From assembly GCF_013488225.1 (NCBI RefSeq), contig NZ_CP041238.1, positions 2,009,501-2,073,500 on the forward strand: a stretch of 64,000 nucleotides of DNA. Direction: 5' to 3'. A program made the position numbers and the translations under genes. This document shows positions 45,517 through 58,866 of this stretch, piece by piece. The notes beneath the pieces were generated by a model. The model was not told the origin of the DNA, did no database searches, and was given only the letters and a program-made list of their open reading frames with translations. This stretch comes from Sinorhizobium mexicanum. Its GTDB lineage: Bacteria > Pseudomonadota > Alphaproteobacteria > Rhizobiales > Rhizobiaceae. Position 1 is the first letter of the stretch; each line of letters begins with the position of its first letter.

Positions 45517-45633
45517 ATGGCACTTGCTCTGTTTTCGATGACCATGTTTTTCACGATGTCCGTTGCCGCAATCCATGCGCTTCGCAACGAGGCGCGTGTC
45601 CGCAACGAGCAAGACCGCTGGTTTAATCTGTGA
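45517..45633 (+). CDS. Possible 38-residue membrane peptide
   Basis: A short frame, MALALFSMTMFFTMSVAA followed by a charged tail (RNEARVRNEQDRWFNL), has GAAAGGATT upstream at normal spacing. A very strong terminator lies 75 bases beyond its stop. The layout of one hydrophobic helix and a basic/acidic tail fits a small single-pass membrane protein. It is too short for firm support by eye. An alternative is a non-coding transcript ending at the same terminator. Confidence 0.5.
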   Translation: MALALFSMTMFFTMSVAAIHALRNEARVRNEQDRWFNL

Positions 45634-45708
45634 ATGCCTCCAGGAACTTCTTGCCGGAAGTTTCGAAATAAGCGGCCTCATATCTTCCCCTGCTGAGGTC
45701 GCTCTTGT

Positions 45709-45748
45709 AAGCCGGACGGCCTCCCCTGCCCGTCCGGCTTTTCTTTTT
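45709..45748 (+). terminator. Strong Rho-independent terminator with no large gene upstream
   Basis: AAGCCGGACGG and CCGTCCGGCTT form a perfect 11-bp stem with a 10-base loop. TTCTTTTT follows on the plus strand only. It serves a plus-strand transcript arising in the coaD-MATE gap. Confidence 0.88.
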
Positions 45749-45812
45749 ACTCCGTAAGCACGGTGTATGTAGGGCGCGCCGGCTGGTTTAGGTCTTCCCA
45801 CGAGACCTTGGT

Positions 45813-47210
45813 TCAAAAGGCCTTTGCTTGGATCGAGCGAAGCAGGCGGAAAAAACGCCAATTGAGCGACAGGGCCGCCGCGGCCAATCCGAGCACAAAG
45901 CCGAACCAGACGCCGACGCCGCCGAAGTTCAGCGGAAAGGCGAACACCCAGGCGCAGAAAAAGCCGATCGGCCAGTAGGAGATCATCGCCAGGATCATCG
46001 GTACCGTCGTGTCCTTGAGGCCGCGCAGCATGCCGGCGGCGATGGCCTGGAGACCATCGACAAGCTGGAAAGCCCCGGCGATGACGATCAACGGACCGGC
46101 AAAGGCGAGCACTTCCGCCGCATCGGGCCGGCTCGTATCAAGATAAAGGGCTGCAAGCTGGCGGGGGAAAAGCGCGAAGATCGTGCTGCCGACGGCGGCA
46201 AAGAGACAGCCGAGAACGAGGACGGCGATGGCGGCCCGTCTGACGCCCAATATATCGCCGCTTCCGTAGGCAAGACCGACACGCACTGTTCCAGCCTGCG
46301 CGAGACCGAGAGGGATCATGAAGGCGATCGAGGCGAATTGAAGCGCGATCCCGTGCGCAGCCAACTCCATCGTGCCGATATTGCCCATGAGCAGCGACGC
46401 GGCCGTAAACAGGCTGACTTCGGCAAGGATCGTCATGGAGATCGGAACGCCGAGATAGACAACCTCTCGGAACGCCGGCCAGTCCGGACGCCAGAAGCGC
46501 ACGAAGAGTTCGTACTGGTTCAGTTCCGGCCGGCTGCCGATATAGGCGATCGTGAGGGCCGCACCGAGCAAGGCGACGCCGAGGGCCGCGAGGGCTGCGC
46601 CGAATATGCCAAGCGCCGGAAAGCCGAAATGTCCGTAGATCAGCACGTAGCAAAGCAGCGCATTGAGAACGAGCGTTGCAAGGGTCACGTAGAGAATGAT
46701 ACCTGCCCGCTCCAATCCGCTTAGGAAAGCCCTCAGCACCATGAACACGAGGCTCGGAAATATCGCCCATTGTGCGATATGCAGGTACCCCCCGGCGAGC
46801 TTCGCGACCTCGGGCTTTTGGCCCGCAAAGAGAAGAATAGGCTCGGCCATCCAAAGGAGCGGTGCTGTGAGTGCGCCGTAGAGCAGGACCACCCATATGC
46901 CCATCCTCACCGCGCGGCGGACGGAAACCTTGTCGCCGCGGCCCTGCGCCTGCGCGGCCATGGGTACCACGGCATTGGCGAATCCGCTGCCGAAAATGAA
47001 AACGGTGAAGAACGTCTGCGTCGCAAGGATGATCGCCGCCAGCTCGGTAGCTCCAAGCTTGCCGACCATCAGCACGTCGGTCGTATTGATCGCGAGTTGC
47101 GCCAGCTGTGCACCGATGAAGGGCACGCCGAGATAGAAGCTTGCACGAAAGTGGTTGCTCCACGAATTGTCGTTCTGCAGCTGCATTCGGCTCGTGTTCG
47201 TGGTCAGCAT
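45813..47210 (-). CDS. MATE-family efflux transporter
   Basis: This protein of about 465 residues has 12 hydrophobic helices of the NorM/MATE type. Typical segments are GVPFIGAQLAQLAINTTDVLMVGKLG near the start and LLDTSRPD-like loops further on. It would export cationic drugs or metabolites in exchange for H+ or Na+. The start is uncertain: ATG 47210 has a weak GGAGCCAGG site, and ATG 47186 or 47237 are possible. The 249 bases upstream contain no other gene. Confidence 0.88.
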   Translation of the reverse strand: MLTTNTSRMQLQNDNSWSNHFRASFYLGVPFIGAQLAQLAINTTDVLMVGKLGATELAAIILATQTFFTVFIFGSGFANAVVPMAAQAQGRGDKVSVRRAVRMGIWVVLLYGALTAPLLWMAEPILLFAGQKPEVAKLAGGYLHIAQWAIFPSLVFMVLRAFLSGLERAGIILYVTLATLVLNALLCYVLIYGHFGFPALGIFGAALAALGVALLGAALTIAYIGSRPELNQYELFVRFWRPDWPAFREVVYLGVPISMTILAEVSLFTAASLLMGNIGTMELAAHGIALQFASIAFMIPLGLAQAGTVRVGLAYGSGDILGVRRAAIAVLVLGCLFAAVGSTIFALFPRQLAALYLDTSRPDAAEVLAFAGPLIVIAGAFQLVDGLQAIAAGMLRGLKDTTVPMILAMISYWPIGFFCAWVFAFPLNFGGVGVWFGFVLGLAAAALSLNWRFFRLLRSIQAKAF

Positions 47211-47459
47211 GGGAACCTGGCTCCAGATCACGTTCATGGCCTTGGACGCATCCAAAATCACAAACGTCATCAATTTCAAAAGGTTAGAGCGGGATGCGGG
47301 CGGAAAACCGCTCACATTTTTCTATATCCCGTTCTGTCGCGGCAGATCGGCTGCAAATCAACTCGGTGGAAGAACATCCGAGATAGAGCAGCGCCAATGA
47401 AAGTGCCAGCGCGAAAGGCCTGGCTGCTCAATTTTTCATCGAAGGATCAAAAAAATTGA

Positions 47460-48749
47460 TCAATTTGAAGGCGTTGCCTCGCCCGGCATCAGGCCTGTCG
47501 TTGGTTTCGGCACGCTATCTTGAAACGCTTTGTCGGGTAGAGGTCGCACGCGAAGCAGGAAAACGGCAAGCCCCGCGACAATGAGGCAGCTCGCCAGGGC
47601 GTAGGGTGCGCCGGAAAACGAGAAGTGAGCGGCCGGGCTGGTGAAATGTCCGAAGATCTGCGTGAAGATCAGCGGCCCGATGATCGTCGTGATGCTCGAA
47701 ATGCTGGTGAGCGCTCCCTGCAATTCGCCTTGGGCCGACGGCGGGACGTGTGCAGATGCGATGCTGCGCAACGGAGGGTCGGCCAGGCTTTCAAGTGCCG
47801 TCGCGACGATCACGGCATACACCATCCACCCTTGCCAGGCGGCGGCATAGCCGGCCATTCCGAGCGCGGTAAAGACGAGACCGAGCGCAGCCGTTCGCCG
47901 TTCTCCGAACCTCGTCACGACACGTGGCAGGACAACGGCCATGACAAACGCTCCGCCGATACCGAAGATCCCGAGCGACAGCCCGATCTGCCCCTCGCTC
48001 CAGCCGTAACGATAGAATGAGATGAACGACCAGACCGCCGGGTAGACCGCGTGGGCCAGCCAGTAGAGGAAGAAGACGAGGCCAATCCAGCCAATGCCCG
48101 GATAGTTGCGCATCTGTTTGAGCGCGCCGAGCGGATTGGCGCGCCACCACTCGAACCGCCGCTTGTTGGCGCGATCCAGGGTCTCGGGCAGGAAGAACAG
48201 ACCGACCATGAAGTTGATGAAGGACAGCGCGGCGGCGCCGTAAAACGGCACCCTTGGGCCCAGCTCTCCGAGAAAGCCGCCGATGACGGGGCCGAGCGCG
48301 AAGCCGGTGCCGAAAGCGATGCCGATCAATCCGAAGTTCTTCGCGCGATTGCTGTCGTCGCTGATGTCGGCAATGTAGGCGGACGCCGTTCCGAAGCTTG
48401 CCCCGCTGATTCCGGCAAGGACACGCCCGGTGAAAAGCATCCAATAGCTCGTTGCAAGCGCACAGATCAGGTTGTCGATCGCGAAGGTGAGAACGGAGGC
48501 AAGCAGGATCGGCCGACGCCCGAAGCGATCGCTCAGGTTGCCGATCAGCGGCGCAAAGAGAAACTGCATCGCCGAATAGACGAGCAGCAGCCATCCGCCG
48601 TCGATAGCGGCCTCGCCAACGTCTGCGCCGGTCAGTTCCTTGAGAAAGGTCGGCAGCACCGGCACGATGATGGCGATGCCCATGATGTCGAGAAAGAGGA
48701 TGAGAAAGACGAGAATCAGTCCGCGCCGCACGAATTTCTTGTCGAGCAT
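47460..48749 (-). CDS. MFS transporter of the TetA type
   Basis: This 429-residue protein has 12 helices. It carries the MFS motif [15 protein letters not shown], and the motif C-like stretch [19 protein letters not shown] typical of drug/H+ antiporters. It resembles tetracycline-class exporters (DHA1), but drug specificity cannot be inferred. It has no adjacent tetR-type regulator. A LysR gene lies upstream on the same strand. Confidence 0.9.
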   Translation of the reverse strand: MLDKKFVRRGLILVFLILFLDIMGIAIIVPVLPTFLKELTGADVGEAAIDGGWLLLVYSAMQFLFAPLIGNLSDRFGRRPILLASVLTFAIDNLICALATSYWMLFTGRVLAGISGASFGTASAYIADISDDSNRAKNFGLIGIAFGTGFALGPVIGGFLGELGPRVPFYGAAALSFINFMVGLFFLPETLDRANKRRFEWWRANPLGALKQMRNYPGIGWIGLVFFLYWLAHAVYPAVWSFISFYRYGWSEGQIGLSLGIFGIGGAFVMAVVLPRVVTRFGERRTAALGLVFTALGMAGYAAAWQGWMVYAVIVATALESLADPPLRSIASAHVPPSAQGELQGALTSISSITTIIGPLIFTQIFGHFTSPAAHFSFSGAPYALASCLIVAGLAVFLLRVRPLPDKAFQDSVPKPTTGLMPGEATPSN

Positions 48750-48906
48750 GAAGCCCCTCCCCGCTGTGCATCGTCAGTGTGGAGACAGAACGTGAACGAC
48801 GTCACCAAATAAGGTGTATCGCATTGTTAAAATCGAAACAATGCGTGAACATTTCAAAGTTTATGATCGAAACAATCGCGTCCGCTGATGCTTCCTGCTC
48901 GGGGGC

Positions 48907-49815
48907 TTACTGTTCCGAACGTCGTTGTTCCGCCTTCAGGAAGTCGACGAAGGCCCTGAGCGGGGCCGGCATATGACGACGGCTGGCATAGTACAGGAAC
49001 GGTCCCGGGAAACTGGTTACCCACGCTTCGAGAATTGGCACAAGCCGCCCCGCTTTGATCTCCGGCGCCAGAAATTCCTCGAATGTTCGAATCACTCCGA
49101 GACCGTCGATCGCTGCTCTGACCTCGAGATCGATCACGTTGGCAAGGATGACCGCGGGCGGTGCGATTGTCAGAGCGGCCTCACCTTCTCCAAACTCCCA
49201 CGTCAAGGCAACGCCGCTCTGGAAACGGTGGCGGATGGCGGTATGTTCGAGAAGGTCGCGCGGATGTTGCGGTATGCCATGTCGGGCAAGATAATCCGGC
49301 GCAGCGGCGGTGATGTAACGCTGTACGCGCGGGCCGATCGGGATGGCGATCATGTCTCGCTCAAGTCGCTCTTCGTAGCGCACGCCGGCGTCGAATCCTG
49401 CAGCGAGAACATCGATGAAGCCATCCTCTGCTGTCACCTCCAGCGTAACTGCCGGATTGGCCTTGAGGAACCGACCGGCAAGCGGCGGCAGGATTTCACG
49501 GGCGACGATTGTCGGCACATTCAGCCTCAACGTGCCCGCGGGGCTGTCGCGGAGGCTGCCCACCTGATCGAGCGCTCCGGCGATCTCCCCAAGCGCCGGC
49601 GACAGGCGTTCGAGCAACCGCGTTCCTGCCTCCGTCGGCGTGACGCTGCGGGTCGTGCGATTGAGCAGTCTCACGCCCAGCCGTGCCTCCAGTCGCCGCA
49701 GCGCCTCGCTGAGCGCAGAGGCCGAAACGCCGCGTTTGCGGGCAGCAGTACGGAAACTGCGTTCACGGGCAACGGCGGCAAAGACATCAAGATCTGCGAG
49801 CGGGAGGTCGTTCAT
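48907..49815 (-). CDS. LysR-type regulator, divergent from an aldo-keto reductase
   Basis: This 302-residue protein has an N-terminal helix-turn-helix (FRTAARKRGVSASALSEALRRLEARLG) and an effector-binding domain. It faces the aldo-keto reductase across 118 bases, so it is probably that gene's regulator. Members of this subgroup commonly control adjacent oxidoreductases. No effector is known. Confidence 0.9.
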   Translation of the reverse strand: MNDLPLADLDVFAAVARERSFRTAARKRGVSASALSEALRRLEARLGVRLLNRTTRSVTPTEAGTRLLERLSPALGEIAGALDQVGSLRDSPAGTLRLNVPTIVAREILPPLAGRFLKANPAVTLEVTAEDGFIDVLAAGFDAGVRYEERLERDMIAIPIGPRVQRYITAAAPDYLARHGIPQHPRDLLEHTAIRHRFQSGVALTWEFGEGEAALTIAPPAVILANVIDLEVRAAIDGLGVIRTFEEFLAPEIKAGRLVPILEAWVTSFPGPFLYYASRRHMPAPLRAFVDFLKAEQRRSEQ

Positions 49816-49933
49816 TGTGCGGAATTATGGACAAGCTGTTTGGCTTGCAGAGGATTATCGCACACTGCCACCTGAAGTAAATACGGTGGCGAACGAAACG
49901 GCCGGACAAGGGCCTCATCGAAGGAGACGTGAG

Positions 49934-50932
49934 ATGCAAAGGGTTTCGCTTGGAAAATACGGCCCGGAAGTTTCCGTGATCGGGCTTGGCTGCATGGGCA
50001 TGTCTGGCATGTACGGCCCATCAGACCGCGCTGAAAGCATAGCCACGATTCATGCCGCGCTCGATGCGGGCATCACCTTGCTCGACACCGGTGATTTCTA
50101 CGGGATGGGTCACAATGAGATGTTGATCGGAGAGGCGCTCAAGGGACGCGATCGCGATCAGGTGCAGTTGAGCGTCAAGTTCGGTGCATTGCGCGATGCC
50201 GCCGGTGCGTGGGCCGGTTACGACGGCCGGCCGAAGGCCGTGCGCAACTTCCTTGCCTATACGCTGCAGCGCCTGGGCGTCGACTATATCGACATCTACA
50301 GACCGGCGCGCCTCGATCCCGATGTCCCGATCGAGGATACCGTTGGCGCGATCGCCGATATGGTGAAGGCTGGTTATGTTCGCCACATCGGCCTCTCCGA
50401 GGTCGGCGCCGAGACGATCCGGCGCGCAGCCGTGGTCCATCCGATCGTCGATCTTCAGATCGAGTACTCGCTGATCTCCCGCGGGATCGAAGACGAAATC
50501 CTGCCGACATGCCGCGAGCTCGGTATCGGCATCACCGCCTATGGCGTTCTTTCGCGCGGCCTGATCAGCGGCCACTGGCAGAAAGGTGCGGCCAAGGGCG
50601 GCGATTTCCGCGCCATGAGCCCGCGCTTCCGGGAAGGCAATGTCGAGCAGAACCTGGCTCTCGTCGAGGCGCTCCGACGCGTCGCAGACGCGAAAGGCGT
50701 TACCGTCGCGCAGATCGCGATCGCCTGGGTCGCCGCGCAAGGTGCCGATATCGTGCCGCTTGTGGGTGCACGCCGCCGCGATCGGCTTGCCGAAGCGCTT
50801 GCTTCGCTGGCTGTTCGACTCGATGCGGACGACCTGACGGCGATCGAGCGTGCCGTTCCGAAGGACGCCGCCGCCGGTGGCCGCTATCCGGAAGCGCAAC
50901 TCGCGCACATGGACAGCGAACGGCACGGCTGA
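49934..50932 (+). CDS. Aldo-keto reductase
   Basis: This 332-residue TIM-barrel NADPH-dependent reductase has catalytic D and Y in LLDTGDFYGMGHNE and lysine in SVKFG. The usual catalytic histidine region (LHR) reads YRPARLDP, a variant I recall from one AKR group. ATG 49934 follows AAGGAGACGTGAG. The likely substrate is an aldehyde or quinone, but this is not resolved. Confidence 0.92.
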   Translation: MQRVSLGKYGPEVSVIGLGCMGMSGMYGPSDRAESIATIHAALDAGITLLDTGDFYGMGHNEMLIGEALKGRDRDQVQLSVKFGALRDAAGAWAGYDGRPKAVRNFLAYTLQRLGVDYIDIYRPARLDPDVPIEDTVGAIADMVKAGYVRHIGLSEVGAETIRRAAVVHPIVDLQIEYSLISRGIEDEILPTCRELGIGITAYGVLSRGLISGHWQKGAAKGGDFRAMSPRFREGNVEQNLALVEALRRVADAKGVTVAQIAIAWVAAQGADIVPLVGARRRDRLAEALASLAVRLDADDLTAIERAVPKDAAAGGRYPEAQLAHMDSERHG

Positions 50933-50969
50933 CCGGATCGGGCTCAAGCGCCCGGTCCGGACGATCCGA

Positions 50970-51908
50970 TCAGACGGAACCGGAGAAGGTGTCGCAGGCC
51001 GACATCTGGCCGCTGTCGAAGCCGCGCTGGAACCATTTCATCCGCTGCTCCGAGGTGCCGTGGTTGAAGCTCTCCGGGACGACATAGCCTTGCATGCGCT
51101 TTTGCAGCGTATCGTCGCCGATCTGCGTGGCGGCATTCAGCGCCTCCTCCAGATCGCCGCGTTCCAAGAGCCCCTTCTGCTCCGTATATTTGCCCCAGAT
51201 TCCGGCGAAACAATCGGCCTGCAGCTCGACGCGGATCGACATCTGGTTTGCGTCGACCTCGCTCATGCGCTGCCGCATCTGGTTGAATTTCGGCAAGACA
51301 CCGATCAGGTTCTGCACGTGATGGCCAACCTCATGGGCAAGCACATAGGCCTGGGCGAAGTCACCGGCGGCATCGAATTTTTGAGCGAGTTCGTCGAAGA
51401 AGCTCATGTCGAGATAGACCTTGCGGTCGCCGGGGCAATAAAACGGGCCCGAGGCGGCGGAGGCAAAGCCGCAGGCCGAACGGACGGAACCATTGAACAA
51501 CACAAGCTTCGGTTCCTCATACTGCTCGCCGCTGGCCTGGAAGATGCCGTTCCAGGTGTCTTCCGTTTCAGCGAGTACCGTCGCCATGAAGGCTTTCATC
51601 TCTTCCTCTTCGGCCGAGCCCTGGGGCACCTGTGAGCCGTCGCTCTGCTCAAAGCCAGGCATGCTCCCGGGTCCGCCGCCCTCGAGGACCTGGAGCATGT
51701 CGATGCCCATGGCCCGCAGCACGAAGTAGAGAATGACGAGAAAGATAATGGTGCCGAAGCTTAATCCCCCACCGGCGCGGCGCATGCCGCCTCCCCCGCC
51801 CGGCAGGCGGAAGCCACCGCCACGGCCGAACGGGTTGCCTCCGTCTCCGGGGCTCGCCCCGCGCTGATCTTCAATGTTTCCGGATTGGCGGCGGCCCTTC
51901 CATTCCAT
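50970..51908 (-). CDS. Neutral zinc metallopeptidase, YpfJ family
   Basis: This 312-residue protein has a glycine/arginine-rich N-terminus (GRGGGFRLPGGGGG) and a single membrane anchor (TIIFLVILYFVLRAMGI, residues about 53-70). Its large C-terminal domain has the zinc motif AHEVGHHVQN (HExxH). The conserved cysteine pair lies in ACGFASAASGPFYCPGD. This is the family often annotated as putative neutral zinc metallopeptidase. It converges on the aldo-keto reductase with 37 bases between them. Confidence 0.9.
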   Translation of the reverse strand: MEWKGRRQSGNIEDQRGASPGDGGNPFGRGGGFRLPGGGGGMRRAGGGLSFGTIIFLVILYFVLRAMGIDMLQVLEGGGPGSMPGFEQSDGSQVPQGSAEEEEMKAFMATVLAETEDTWNGIFQASGEQYEEPKLVLFNGSVRSACGFASAASGPFYCPGDRKVYLDMSFFDELAQKFDAAGDFAQAYVLAHEVGHHVQNLIGVLPKFNQMRQRMSEVDANQMSIRVELQADCFAGIWGKYTEQKGLLERGDLEEALNAATQIGDDTLQKRMQGYVVPESFNHGTSEQRMKWFQRGFDSGQMSACDTFSGSV

Positions 51909-52213
51909 GATCAGTCCTCCAGGCGTCGCATCGGCTTAATGCATTGAATGATTTATATGCCCGAGCGGCAATCCTTGTAAAACGCTATCGCCGCCTTGCC
52001 GTTTCATCCGGCCGTTCTTCTTTGGCTCGGCGACCGTCCTACCCTACCCGGAATTCTTCGAACTTTTCCGTCTTCCTGCGGCCATTCCATGGGTGTGGAG
52101 TGAGCGCCGCAAATATCCTTGCTTTATTGTCGATTCCGAAATTTTCGGGGTTTCGTTTGCAGAAACATTTGCCTATAAGCCGCTTCTAGCCTGAAAAGAC
52201 CATAAATGCGCGC

Positions 52214-52246
52214 CCGGCCGGTGACCTCCCACCCTGGCCGGTTTTT
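52214..52246 (+). terminator. Terminator-like hairpin in the carB leader
   Basis: CCGGCC (52214-52219) and GGCCGG (52236-52241) can pair around a 16-base loop, followed directly by TTTTT. It ends 27 bases before the carB start. A short out-of-frame ATG frame begins at 52206 and runs through it. It could be an attenuator or the terminator of a small upstream transcript. The 355 bases before carB hold no supported gene. Confidence 0.55.
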
Positions 52247-52272
52247 CGCGCAGCTAGAAACGGATGAGAGCC

Positions 52273-55761
<3,489 letters not shown>

Positions 55762-55776
55762 GCCCGCAGCCGCTCC

Positions 55777-55879
55777 TGCATGTTTCCTGAAATCGTACCC
55801 GATTCAGGGACAAAAAAATATGCAGCAATTCAAAGGGCTACAGCGCTTTGCGCGTCTGATAAGGCGCGCGGCGCTGTAG
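55777..55879. repeat. Rhizobial intergenic palindromic repeat (copy F)
   Basis: This copy starts with CTGCATGTTTCCTGAAATCG and the diverged mirror CGATTCAGGGACAAAAAAATATGCAG. The linker CAATTCAAAGGGCTACAGCG follows, then GCGCGTCTGATAAGGCGCGC, a decayed form of the 20-base palindrome, and GCGCTGTAG. It lies 15 bases after the carB stop. Confidence 0.88.
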
Positions 55880-56138
55880 GAAACCCGTGCCGGCGATGAC
55901 GAGGCGGATCATCGGTTGGACGGCTTCCTCGCGCCTGCCGCCTCTCGTACGTCGGTTGCTGGCGTCGCCGACCGGCGACCCTTAGCCGATTGAAAAATCT
56001 GGCAATGGCAATTGGCTTTCTGCTATAAGTGCGGTTCGGATGTTTCGGACGGTTCCGACGCTTACGCGCCGGAGACCGTTTTCTTTTGCGTTGGCGCCGC
56101 CGAAAGGTGGCGCTGCGTGTTTGATGAAGGATGATGAA

Positions 56139-56615
56139 ATGGTCGACAAAGTGCCGATGACACAGGGTGGATTCGCCAATCTGCAGGAGGAGCTGCGCTG
56201 GCGCCAGCAGGGAGAACGCCCGCGAATCATCGAAGCGATCGCCGAGGCCCGCGCCCATGGCGACTTGTCGGAAAACGCTGAATATCATGCTGCTAAGGAA
56301 GCGCAGAGCCACAACGAGGGGCGGATCACCGAGCTCGAGGATTTGATCGCGCGCGCCGAGGTTATCGATCTTTCGAAGATGTCCGGGTCGAAGATCAAGT
56401 TCGGCGCCAAGGTGAAGCTCGTCGACGAGGACACCGACGAGGAGAAGACCTACCAGATCGTCGGTGATCAGGAAGCCGATGTCAAAGCGGGTCGCATTTC
56501 GATTTCCTCCCCTATTGCTCGCGCCCTGATCGGCAAGGAAGTCGGCGACTCGATCGAGGTCAACGCGCCGGGCGGTTCCAAGGCCTACGAAATCCTCGCC
56601 ATCCACTGGGGCTGA
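56139..56615 (+). CDS. greA: Transcription elongation factor GreA
   Basis: This 158-residue factor rescues backtracked RNA polymerase. It has the N-terminal coiled coil ([28 protein letters not shown] with the acidic tip) and the C-terminal FKBP-like domain ([20 protein letters not shown]). Length is exactly that of the family. ATG 56139 follows GAAGGATGATGAA; the 99-base longer frame was rejected. Confidence 0.96.
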   Translation: MVDKVPMTQGGFANLQEELRWRQQGERPRIIEAIAEARAHGDLSENAEYHAAKEAQSHNEGRITELEDLIARAEVIDLSKMSGSKIKFGAKVKLVDEDTDEEKTYQIVGDQEADVKAGRISISSPIARALIGKEVGDSIEVNAPGGSKAYEILAIHWG

Positions 56616-56752
56616 CCGGCTCCGACGTCACGACAAGTTCGGGTTGAGACAACCCAAACGTGACCCGATGTTACCAAAGCGGGGTGCGCTCATCCCGCTT
56701 AAGGGACGTGAGGTTCCTTCCGTCCCCTTCCCTTTGCAAATATGATTGTCGC

Positions 56753-57829
56753 ATGCGCGAGGAGAGCGCTCACGTGGCCGATATCCGGGACATTGAGGTC
56801 ATAGCGCCCAATTTCAAACAACGCCTCTCCGGCGTCACTTCGACGATCATTCAGCTCGTTCCGGTCCAGCGCGCGCTCGGCCAGAAGATTGCGGTCCTTG
56901 GCCCTGGACTTCCGGCGACATTGCCGTCCATCCGGTTTCGGGATTTGATCCACCTGTGGAAGACACCGGCGGGCCGGCCTTGCCGCGTCTGGCACGCGCG
57001 CCGCAACGTTGAAATGCTACCGGCGATCATCCTGCGCGATCTGCTGCGCATGAAAATCAGGATCGTCTTCACTTCCGCCTCGCAACGGCGGCATACGGGA
57101 TGGAGCAAGTTCCTCATCGGCAGGATGGACGCGGTGATTGCGACGAGCGGCAAGACGGCCGCCTATCTGCAAGTGCCGAACACCGTGATTCTGCACGGCA
57201 TAGACACCAAACGCTTTCGCCCGGCGACCGACAAAGCGGAAGCAAAACGTGCACTCGGGCTGGATCCAACTAAGAAGATTGCCGGCTGTTTCGGACGCGT
57301 TCGCCGTCAAAAGGGCACGGATCTTTTCGTAGACAGCATGATTGCGCTCCTGCCCAGCCGGCCCGATTGGTGCGCGGTCGTTGCGGGGCGCGCGACAGGA
57401 CAGCATCTCGCCTTCGAGGCGGAACTGAAGCAACAGGTCGCCAAGGCGGGCCTTGCAGATCGCATCCTCTTTGTCGGCGAGCACACCAACATCCCCGATT
57501 GGTACCGGGCGCTCGACCTGTTCATCGCGCCGCAACGCTGGGAGGGCTTCGGTCTGACACCATTGGAGGCCATGGCAAGCGGCGTCCCCGTGGTGGCTAC
57601 CGACGTCGGCGCTTTCTCGGAACTGATTGCCGGCGGCGTCGAGGAAACGGGCGTCGTCATTCCAGCCGACGATGTGAACGCGATGGTCGACGGCGCCACC
57701 GCCTTCATGGATGACCTGCCGAGATTGGCGGTCGCTGGTGCCAATGGCCTGTCGCGGACCTCGGAGAGGTTCGCTATCGAAGGCGAAGCGCGGGCGATAG
57801 GCGCCATCTACGAAAAGCTTATGCGCTGA
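56753..57829 (+). CDS. lpsB: LPS core glycosyltransferase (mannosyltransferase type)
   Basis: This 358-residue GT4-family protein has the retaining motif EGFGLTPLEAMASG and the nucleotide site FGRVRRQKGTDLFVD. Directly after greA and convergent with lpsE, it occupies the place of S. meliloti lpsB, whose product adds mannose to the LPS core and is needed for normal symbiosis. ATG 56753 gives a short lead before IRDIEVIAPNFK. A GTG at 56774 is also possible. Confidence 0.9.
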   Translation: MREESAHVADIRDIEVIAPNFKQRLSGVTSTIIQLVPVQRALGQKIAVLGPGLPATLPSIRFRDLIHLWKTPAGRPCRVWHARRNVEMLPAIILRDLLRMKIRIVFTSASQRRHTGWSKFLIGRMDAVIATSGKTAAYLQVPNTVILHGIDTKRFRPATDKAEAKRALGLDPTKKIAGCFGRVRRQKGTDLFVDSMIALLPSRPDWCAVVAGRATGQHLAFEAELKQQVAKAGLADRILFVGEHTNIPDWYRALDLFIAPQRWEGFGLTPLEAMASGVPVVATDVGAFSELIAGGVEETGVVIPADDVNAMVDGATAFMDDLPRLAVAGANGLSRTSERFAIEGEARAIGAIYEKLMR

Positions 57830-57843
57830 GGAACAGGAAAAAA

Positions 57844-58866
57844 CTACCGCTTCGACGCGAAGAGCTTCAGATAGGCGTCGGTGATGGCCTCTTTGGAAAA
57901 TTGACTCATCAGTGTCTGGTGCCCGCGCTCGGCAAGGTCTGCCCGCAGGGCATCGTCGTTAGCAATGCGCTCGACCGCACGCGCGAAACCGTCCGCATCG
58001 CCGACGTCGACCATCAGGCCGTTTTCGCCATCGCGCATGAACCATTGAGGTCCCTCCGAGCGGCTTGAGACAACCGGTGTTCCCTGCGCCCATGCTTCCA
58101 GAATGACATTGCCGAGTGGCTCGTGGCTCGAAGCCATCACGAATATGTCGGCTGCCGCGAGGAAGGGCCTCGTGTCCTTCTGCCATCCGGCGAAGCGCAC
58201 CCGGGCGGCGACGCCAAGATCGGTTGCAAGCTTGCGAAGGTTGTCGCCCTCCTCACCATCACCGAGCAGCCAGAGGTAAGCGCCCGGCACCTTGGCGATC
58301 GCTTGGATCAACGTGTGGAACCCCTTGCGTTCGACAAAGCGGCCCATCGACATGACGACCGGGGCTTCCTCCGGTGTGTCGAGCCTTGCCCGGGCGACCG
58401 GATCGACGCGCTCGGTGCTGGTGAAATTCGAGATGATCTCGATATCCCGCCTCCAGCCGAGTTTGCGAACATGCTCGGCAATACCCGGCGTATTGCAGAC
58501 GAGGCAGTCGGTGTTGCGGAAATAGTCGAGGCGTGGCGGGTAATCGCCGAGCCGGGAGATCTTGATGCATCCTTTGTAGGCCGGCATCAACTCGCTGGCA
58601 CGCGGTGCCCAGGCCATTAGGGCGTTCGGCCTGTCGCGCCGCGCCATGTGCATCACCCTGTGCGGCAGGAGCAGGCGATCCAGCGACAGGTTCCGGAAGT
58701 GGCTTTCTACGATCTTGGTCGCGCCTTCGATTTCCGGGCGCCAAAGACGGCGCGGCCGGATGACGGACGTCTGCTCCACACCGCGTTCGGCAAGCGCGTT
58801 GACGAGATGCACGAAGAAACGCTCGGCGCCGCCATCCTTGCCGAAATGGAAGTGCATGACCTTCAT
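57844..58866 (-). CDS. lpsE: LPS core glycosyltransferase, GT4 type
   Basis: This 340-residue protein has MKVMHFHFGKDGGAERFFVHL at the start and the EPLGNVILEAWAQG donor-site motif. It overlaps lpsD by four bases (ATGA) and is clearly its paralogue, with conserved blocks throughout (ISRLGDYP, FAGWQ, SSHEPLGNV). In S. meliloti the equivalent gene acts on the outer core sugars. The longer frame that runs into lpsD was rejected. Confidence 0.9.
   Translation of the reverse strand: MKVMHFHFGKDGGAERFFVHLVNALAERGVEQTSVIRPRRLWRPEIEGATKIVESHFRNLSLDRLLLPHRVMHMARRDRPNALMAWAPRASELMPAYKGCIKISRLGDYPPRLDYFRNTDCLVCNTPGIAEHVRKLGWRRDIEIISNFTSTERVDPVARARLDTPEEAPVVMSMGRFVERKGFHTLIQAIAKVPGAYLWLLGDGEEGDNLRKLATDLGVAARVRFAGWQKDTRPFLAAADIFVMASSHEPLGNVILEAWAQGTPVVSSRSEGPQWFMRDGENGLMVDVGDADGFARAVERIANDDALRADLAERGHQTLMSQFSKEAITDAYLKLFASKR

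Noticed and set aside
47460..48749. Dedicated tetracycline resistance gene
   Set aside because: TetA-like motifs are shared by many chromosomal DHA1 exporters, and no TetR-type regulator or mobile context is present.
51944..52189. 81-codon plus-strand frame before carB
   Set aside because: It is in a promoter region, without a ribosome site, and of low-complexity composition.
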